This document shows positions 5,445 through 5,549 of a stretch of DNA of 5,549 nt, one piece after another. The first letter of the stretch is position 1. Each line of letters starts with the position of its first letter. The position numbers were made by a program, and so were the translations under genes. This DNA comes from Lachnospiraceae bacterium (GTDB lineage Bacteria > Bacillota > Clostridia > Lachnospirales > Lachnospiraceae). The stretch lies in contig JAGDAL010000165.1 in the NCBI GenBank assembly GCA_017959525.1, positions 1 through 5,549 on the forward strand. Direction: 5' to 3'. A model generated the notes under the pieces. It was not told the origin of the DNA. It was given only the letters and a program-made list of their open reading frames with translations, and did no database searches.

Positions 5445-5549
5445 TTATCGAATTAACGCCCCGGCGGCTACATATTCACCGTCATATAAGACTAAGGTTT
5501 GACCAGGTGTTACTGCGCGAACCGGACGTTCAAAGTGGACATGGAGTAA
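5445..5549 (-). CDS. mnmA: C-terminus of a second tRNA 2-thiouridylase (MnmA paralogue), cut by window edge
   Basis: Read on the minus strand, the frame is open from the window edge to TAA at 5447-5445 and encodes 34 residues. These are identical to the last 34 residues of the plus-strand MnmA except for one change near the end (GAYIR there, GALIR here). It covers the final beta-barrel strands with [20 protein letters not shown]. The two DNA copies differ at 17 of 105 positions: 14 synonymous codon changes, one two-base replacement and a TGA/TAA stop difference. Strong codon-level conservation suggests a functional gene rather than a decayed remnant, but the pyrophosphatase loop, the catalytic cysteines and the start all lie outside the window. 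It could still be a truncated fragment. It converges on the plus-strand operon and shares its terminator. Confidence 0.88.
   Translation of the reverse strand, partial: LLHVHFERPVRAVTPGQTLVLYDGEYVAAGALIR

Larger units (their letters stand above)
5141..5549. repeat. Imperfect inverted duplication of mnmA 3' ends and 3' UTRs
   Basis: The plus-strand segment 5141-5245 matches the reverse complement of 5445-5549 at 88 of 105 bases, counted by eye. This includes a perfect 26-bp run (5207-5232 against 5458-5483). Beyond the stop codons, 5257-5279 matches the reverse complement of 5412-5434 at 20 of 23 bases, at almost the same distance from each stop (11 and 10 nt). Weaker similarity continues through a GTAAACGT/GAAAACGT block into the terminator, whose own palindrome forms the centre. 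The arms run off the window on the right, so the full extent is unknown. There are no direct-repeat ends, transposase or recombinase in view. Confidence 0.9.

Noticed and set aside
5141..5549. Inverted repeat as a sequencing or assembly artefact, or as insertion sequence ends
   Set aside because: The arms differ at 17 of 105 coding bases, nearly all silent, which an artefact would not produce. The repeat lies within gene bodies and no transposase or target-site duplication is visible.

Overview
The window looks like chromosomal housekeeping DNA from a Clostridia-type Firmicute, most likely a Lachnospiraceae relative. That placement is inferred from gene order and protein style, not from a database match. 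The order ispF, cysS, mrnC, rlmB, sigH is a reduced version of the Bacillus subtilis ispD-ispF-gltX-cysE-cysS-mrnC-rlmB-yacP-sigH cluster. Here gltX, cysE and yacP are absent, and a tRNA 2-thiouridylase gene, mnmA, is attached to the end.

Layout. Positions 1-285 hold the 3' end of an upstream gene, possibly a SAM-dependent methyltransferase. It is closed by a strong intrinsic terminator (291-330). A sigma-A-like promoter with a perfect TATAAT (343-348) overlaps the tail of that terminator and starts a compact plus-strand operon: ispF (394-936), cysS (952-2376), mrnC (2380-2814), rlmB (2824-3567), sigH (3587-4189) and mnmA (4190-5245). Gaps between genes are 0 to 19 nt, and the sigH stop directly abuts the mnmA start (TAAATG). 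After mnmA come a stable hairpin (5271-5313) and a near-palindromic terminator with U-tracts on both strands (5337-5380). The window ends inside a minus-strand gene (5445-5549).

The main surprise is at the right end. The minus-strand fragment is the C-terminus of a second MnmA. Its last 34 residues match the plus-strand MnmA at 33 of 34 positions, while the DNA differs at 17 of 105 bases, almost all synonymous. The similarity continues past both stop codons into the 3' UTRs and into the shared terminator. The two mnmA genes therefore form a tail-to-tail inverted duplication with its axis near the terminator. The divergence is too high for an assembly echo, so this looks like an old duplication kept under strong purifying selection or gene conversion.

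How the genes fit together. CysS charges tRNA-Cys, Mini-III trims 23S rRNA precursor, RlmB methylates 23S rRNA, and MnmA thiolates tRNA wobble uridine with sulfur ultimately taken from cysteine. Most of the operon thus serves the translation machinery. IspF (isoprenoid precursors) and SigH (transition-state and sporulation sigma factor) are conserved passengers. IspF has two oddities: a cysteine-rich C-terminal tail (CxxCxxC) and a His in place of the second Asp of its HSDxDV motif. I see no mobile element, CRISPR array, tRNA or rRNA. Apart from the duplication, this is an ordinary core-genome region.
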